Origin: Opitutus terrae PB90-1
GTDB taxonomy: Bacteria; Verrucomicrobiota; Verrucomicrobiia; Opitutales; Opitutaceae
Assembly (NCBI RefSeq): GCF_000019965.1
Contig: NC_010571.1
Span: forward strand, 1,922,001 to 1,986,000
Direction: 5' to 3'
DNA length: 64,000 nucleotides
Under the pieces are notes generated by a model, which worked only from the letters and a program-made list of their open reading frames with translations, searched no databases and had not been told where the DNA came from. Of the stretch, positions 62,336-64,000 are shown piece after piece; positions within the stretch are counted from its first letter, which is position 1; the number at the start of each line of letters is the position of its first letter. The translations under genes were made by a program, and so were the position numbers.

Positions 62336-64000
62336 TCGCGACGCGAGAGCCGCAGCCGGCCGGGGTGGCCCGCTTTCGCGCCAAGTTGTTTGCGGCGCTG
62401 ATGGTGGTGATCGTGACGGTGACCGGCGTGACGCTCTACTTCACCCAGCGCAGCGTCGCGGGCGCGTTCGAACTGGAGTTGCAGCGCGATTTCCAGGCGC
62501 AGCTCGCGGCGCTGCACAACGTGCAGCAGTTGCGCGACGCCGCCCTGGCTGAGCGATGTCGATTGCTGGTGCGCCGGCCGCGCATCCACGCCGCGTTCGA
62601 GGACAACGCGCTGGATCTGCTCTATCCGAGCGCCCGGGACGAACTGCGCGACATCATGGCGAGCGCGGACGATTCGGGCCGGTACGGGCTGCACGCGGAG
62701 TTTTATCGGTTTCTCGACCGGCATGGCGCGCCGATTCCCCCGCCGAACGCCCGTGACGTGGGCATGCTGACGCCCAGGGAGGAAGCGCAACTGTCGCTCC
62801 CCGCCGCGCCCGAGCGGCAGCAGCTGGGCTATTTGCTGCGGGAGACCGCCGTCGGGCATGATGATCTCGCGGAAGTGATCGGGCTGCCGATCGTCTCGAA
62901 CGAAACCGGCGAGGTGCTCGCCGCGCTGGTGCTGGGATTCAAGCGGATCGCGTTTGCTGACGAGGCACTTGGCAGCGGCATCAAGCGCGGGTTGTGGCTC
63001 AACGGTCGGCTGCACCTCGATCGGCCGGCCGCGGCCGGACCGGCGGAACTGGCGGCCGAGGTGGCGCGCGCCGTCGCGGCCGGCGGCCCGCCGCGCAGTC
63101 TGGCCACCGTGACCGCGGGCGCGCCGCATCTGCTCTTTTACAAGCAGCTGAATCCAGGTTCCGCTTACGCGCCGGCCTATGAAGTCTGCGTTTATCCGCT
63201 CGAAGAACTTCAGCGGCGCCAGCGCGAATCGCTCTGGCGAATCGTCGCCGTGGCGGCTGCGCTGCTGCTGGCCGGTTTTGGCGCGAGTCACCTGCTCGCG
63301 CGCCGGTTCGCGCGGCCGGTCGAGGCGTTGGTAGTGGACTCCGCTCAAAATCGCGCGCAGCGGGAGAAAGCCGAGGCGGCGCTCGAGCTAACCCACGAGG
63401 AGCTGCAGCGGGCGGCGCGTTTCTCCGCGGACGCATCGCACCAGTTGAAAACGCCCGTCACGGTGTTGCGCGCCGGACTCGAGGAGTTGCTGGCCCGGGA
63501 GAATCTCACGGCGGAGGAGTGCCATGAGATTTCCACGCTGATTCATCAAACCTACCGGCTCTCGGGCGTGATCGAGGACTTGCTGTTGCTTTCGCGCATG
63601 GACGCCGGCCGGTTGAAGATCGACTTTGGGCCGGTGAACCTGAGCCAGATGATCGAGGCCGCGCTCGATGATCTTAGCGCCCAGAGCGACGACCTCGATC
63701 TGACGGTGGAGAGCGACTACCCGCCGGATCTCATGGTCGAGGGCGAAAAGCGCTATCTTTCACTGATCCTTCAGAACCTGCTCGAAAATGCGCGGAAGTA
63801 TAACGAGCCGGGCGGCCGCGTGCGCATCACCACCCGCGCCGAAACGGGCGCGGTCTTCCTGGTCGTGGGCAACACCGGCAAGACGATCCTGCCCGCCGCG
63901 CAAGAGCACATCTTCGAACGTTTTCATCGCGGCGCAGTGGGAGAGAACGTGCCCGGCTACGGGCTCGGATTGAACCTGGCGCGGGAACTGGCGCGGCTGC
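62332..64000 (+). CDS. Periplasmic-sensing histidine kinase (3' end outside window)
   Basis: Starts at a GTG overlapping the upstream stop (GTGA) and is open to the end of the window, 556 codons visible. TM1 (LFAALMVVIVTVTGVTLYFT), a periplasmic sensor domain of about 250 residues, TM2 (IVAVAAALLLAGFGASHLLA), HisKA with phosphoacceptor His in SADASHQLKTPVTVL, and HATPase_c with N box LQNLLENARKYNEPGG and HRGAVGENVPGYGLGLNLAR. It pairs with the OmpR-type regulator two genes upstream. Confidence 0.93.
   Translation, partial: MIATREPQPAGVARFRAKLFAALMVVIVTVTGVTLYFTQRSVAGAFELELQRDFQAQLAALHNVQQLRDAALAERCRLLVRRPRIHAAFEDNALDLLYPSARDELRDIMASADDSGRYGLHAEFYRFLDRHGAPIPPPNARDVGMLTPREEAQLSLPAAPERQQLGYLLRETAVGHDDLAEVIGLPIVSNETGEVLAALVLGFKRIAFADEALGSGIKRGLWLNGRLHLDRPAAAGPAELAAEVARAVAAGGPPRSLATVTAGAPHLLFYKQLNPGSAYAPAYEVCVYPLEELQRRQRESLWRIVAVAAALLLAGFGASHLLARRFARPVEALVVDSAQNRAQREKAEAALELTHEELQRAARFSADASHQLKTPVTVLRAGLEELLARENLTAEECHEISTLIHQTYRLSGVIEDLLLLSRMDAGRLKIDFGPVNLSQMIEAALDDLSAQSDDLDLTVESDYPPDLMVEGEKRYLSLILQNLLENARKYNEPGGRVRITTRAETGAVFLVVGNTGKTILPAAQEHIFERFHRGAVGENVPGYGLGLNLARELARL

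Overview
This 64 kb window is one high-GC bacterial chromosome segment, densely coded on both strands, with many genes overlapping by 4 bases (ATGA, GTGA or TTGA). The gene repertoire fits Gram-negative cell walls: a CusABC-type tripartite efflux pump, outer-membrane barrels, lipoproteins, type II secretion pseudopilins and exopolysaccharide export. The abundance of short palindromic repeats that translate as GTGVPPV or HGRDARAT peptides is something I associate with Verrucomicrobiota, and the Opitutales are my best guess. That placement is inference, because there is no rRNA or other phylogenetic marker apart from rpsR.

Layout. Positions 1-1464 hold the end of a NarL-type histidine kinase and its response regulator. 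Positions 1461-10541 hold a metal-resistance block: a leftward cusCBA-like efflux operon with a small Cys-rich periplasmic protein, divergent from a rightward three-gene unit in the order of cnrYXH (small membrane anti-sigma candidate, periplasmic metal sensor, ECF sigma factor). Positions 10779-21162 carry an outer-membrane protein, a DUF2721 protein, pyruvate kinase, a sugar-phosphate antiporter, a metallo-beta-lactamase-fold hydrolase, a large sugar kinase/pyrophosphorylase fusion and a GalU-like nucleotidyltransferase. Positions 21461-24129 hold a compact pterin cluster (PTPS, FolE2, sepiapterin-reductase-like SDR), interrupted by a GxxExxY gene that is bracketed by 28-bp inverted repeats. 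Positions 24432-40288 are mostly housekeeping genes (WecG-type glycosyltransferase, Uup, HAD, CorA, PtsN, MocR, PhzF, GNATs, Rrf2, DEAD-box helicase). Positions 40478-43623 form an arsenic block: MIP channel, arsM, arsN2, SigZ-like sigma factor and a Cys-tailed small protein. Positions 44540-51314 contain hisC, an exopolysaccharide export/tyrosine-kinase operon, the threonylcarbamoyl-AMP synthase and rpsR.

Positions 51420-52451 are the most unusual part. A tRNA-Arg(CCT) gene is followed by three tandem copies of a GIY-YIG nuclease gene. Each copy ends inside a regenerated 3' part of the tRNA in which the anticodon arm has been replaced by another hairpin. Positions 52543-57715 hold a pseudopilin/assembly operon (GspG, H, I, J, K, L and M-like) without secretin or ATPase. 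Positions 57942-64000 hold a DUF3570 barrel, ApbE, TlpA and DUF4266 cluster, then a response regulator, a cupredoxin-like secreted protein and a sensor kinase cut by the window end.

At least five families of short palindromic repeats are scattered through the intergenic spaces. Several have entered reading frames: the kinase/pyrophosphorylase linker, and the N-termini of ArsN2, GspI and GspK.
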